Assembly (NCBI GenBank): GCA_033964015.1
Contig: CM066913.1
Location: 32,191,577-32,255,576, forward strand
Source: Scolanthus callimorphus
Taxonomy: Eukaryota > Cnidaria > Anthozoa > Actiniaria > Edwardsiidae
Length of the DNA stretch: 64,000 nucleotides
Reading direction: 5' to 3'
Of the stretch, positions 62,431 to 64,000 are shown in pieces. A program made the position numbers and the translations under genes. Every line of letters starts with the position of its first letter. Position 1 is the stretch's first letter. Below the pieces are notes generated by a model. That model made no database searches, had not been told where the DNA came from, and saw only the letters and a program-made list of their open reading frames with translations.

Positions 62431-62555
62431 AGGAACTTACGATGACTTGCTCAAACAAATAGAACATCATTCAGGGCGGGTCTTGATTCCAAGGAATTGA
62501 CTGATTTCTTCGGAATTCTCAACGACTAGCTCTAACAAGGAGAACATCGTTATGG

Positions 62556-63667
62556 GGGACGTGTCATTATTTAGCGGGGGGGAGGGCTCCTATTTTTGTG
62601 GGGAGGGTCCTAATTTTTTTCGCGTGTCTAAAGGGAGGGTCCAAATTTTTTTCACTCCTGTTTGGGGGAGGGTCATAATTTTTTTCAACAATATTTGGAC
62701 GATGAAAAGAGTGAAACAGATGCCGATAGTGGTTATTTCAGCAACTTCTATATCATTTGCATTCTTACTTAATAAAAATTTCCGCGCTTCGAGCGCATAA
62801 AGAATGACATATAATATACTCTTTCACCAACGAAGACACTACCATCTCGCCGTCAAGAACATCAGTGTATTTGATGAGGAAAAGCAAACTCTTCCAAAAA
62901 TGCACTGCAATGATAGGCCTGACGGGAAGTCACTATGTATGAAAGAAAATCCCATATAGGTAAGCGTGAGTTCGACGTTAAAAGCATAGAAATCCGTCAT
63001 TTGGGCAGCGCTTCACGCCTGAATAATAATAACTTCGTCATTTGCGGCGCGCAGTTGCGCGCATGAATAACATAACCTTGTTGGCTCAGGAACCCATCAA
63101 TAGGGGCTCCTGACAGGCTTTGTCTTACTATACCGTACACAAAACATGTTAATCTTCCCTTTCTCTGAGGCTTGATGAAATGCGTTTATCAAAATTCGGG
63201 CGCGCTTCGCGCGCAACGAAAGAAAAAATGCGAGCCCCTTTTTCTGTAAAATCTCTTCAGTACTAGGTCAAATAGGGGACGGGAGAGGTGGGATCGCGTT
63301 AATCATTGTACTTATAGAGGGAGGATCCCTGCATTTTTACCGTCTACCCAAAATCCTCTCACGTAAATAATGGAGGCGATAAATACTGACCGCGGTCCCT
63401 CAGCTTTGACAGAAGCAAGAAAAAAGTATTTCTGCTATTAAGAAAAGAACAAGACGTTGCATCACTCGGACTAGAGTCTATCTGACATTTTTTTTAGAAA
63501 ATATAAATTACATGGGGAGGGTCACAATTTTTTTTACCTACTACTGGGGGAGGGTCACATTTTTTGTTATGTTCAAGGGGAGGGTCCCATTTTTTTTTAG
63601 CCTTGTTTGAAAAAAATGGGAGCCCTCCCCCCCCCCCCCCCCCCCCCGGTAAATAATGACACGTCCC
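62556..63667. mobile_element. TIR element with subterminal poly(G), copy 2
   Basis: Ends GGGACGTGTCATTATTTA and its complement, flanked by TGG on both sides (62553-62555 and 63668-63670). Interior 62825-63230 matches the copy at 1447-2487. Several GGGAGGGTC blocks and a C run at 63626-63647 lie inside the ends. It is inserted in the minisatellite that fills 62000-64000. Confidence 0.65.
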
Positions 63668-64000
63668 TGGGGTTCTCAATTCTCGACGACTAGCTCTAAC
63701 AAGGAGAACATCGTTATGGGGTCTCTTGAATCAGAGGAGTCTACAGAATTCTTGAGAATTCAAAGACATTCACGACCACTAGCTCAAACATATAGAACTG
63801 ACGTTATAGGGCATCGTGATTCTAAGGAATTTACAGAAAACTACGGAATTCTAGATTTGCTCAAACACACAGAACAATTTGCAAACGTGTCTTGATTCTA
63901 AAGGAGTTTACAGAAACCCTTATAATTCGACAATGAACTCCAACATTATAGAACAGCTTTTAGGGCGTGATTTGATTCTAGGGAATTCACAACATTCTAC

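Larger units (their letters stand above)
61995..64000 (+). repeat. Degenerate minisatellite, interrupted by two TIR elements
   Basis: At 62005-62110, 62430-62550 and 63670-64000 the motifs GGAATTCTCGACGACTAGCT, AACA.ATAGAACATCGTTAT and GATTCTAAGGAATTTACAGA recur at about 75-90 bp in a degenerate array. The elements at 62142-62430 and 62556-63667 split it. The array continues past the window end. Confidence 0.65.

Overview
The window looks like nuclear DNA from an animal, most likely an anthozoan cnidarian (stony coral or sea anemone). Coding sequence is split by introns with canonical GT..AG borders, gene density is low, and introns and spacers are packed with short inverted-repeat elements, Helitrons, a DIRS retrotransposon, Penelope-like elements (PLEs) and LINE fragments. 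The taxon is inferred from this combination; no single feature proves it.

Layout. 217-16871 (+): the 3' part of a gene for a modular extracellular protein. Exon phases chain without conflict through two F5/8 type C (discoidin) domains, a C-type lectin domain, an Ig domain and a PAN/apple domain. The first discoidin domain has a one-base frameshift at a G5 run. The 7.1 kb intron before the PAN exon holds five non-autonomous Helitrons: four head to tail and a fifth inverted. 17800-24446 (+): a complete six-exon gene for the ABITRAM (FAM206A/Simiate) protein, 197 codons. 24447-29400: repeats and a LINE fragment. 29400-41800: a nested transposon complex. A Penelope-like copy on the minus strand was interrupted by a DIRS element (30236-35103) and by a LINE (35966-38284), which itself carries a 407-bp TIR element. 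A second, nearly intact PLE (38624-41054) lies head to head on the plus strand and supplies the empty site for the DIRS insertion. 41800-47861: foldback elements, minisatellites, a decayed coding fragment and a 145-nt poly(G) tract. 47862-55379 (-): three intronless sulfotransferase-like paralogues with a C-terminal membrane anchor. 58875-61989 (+): three exons of a two-pass membrane protein that I think is TMEM249-like. 62000-64000: a degenerate minisatellite split by two TIR elements.

How parts relate. The host genes look unconnected in function: a surface or matrix adhesion protein, an actin/nuclear modulator, a sulfotransferase cluster and a possible sperm-channel accessory protein. The strongest non-gene signals are (1) exact CTAG|TC joints between tandem Helitrons, (2) a textbook DIRS circle-junction region with an AATTCT crossover sequence and a matching empty site, (3) mosaic sulfotransferase paralogues, and (4) repeated expansion of G homopolymers, including 7 to 19 inside a PLE frame.
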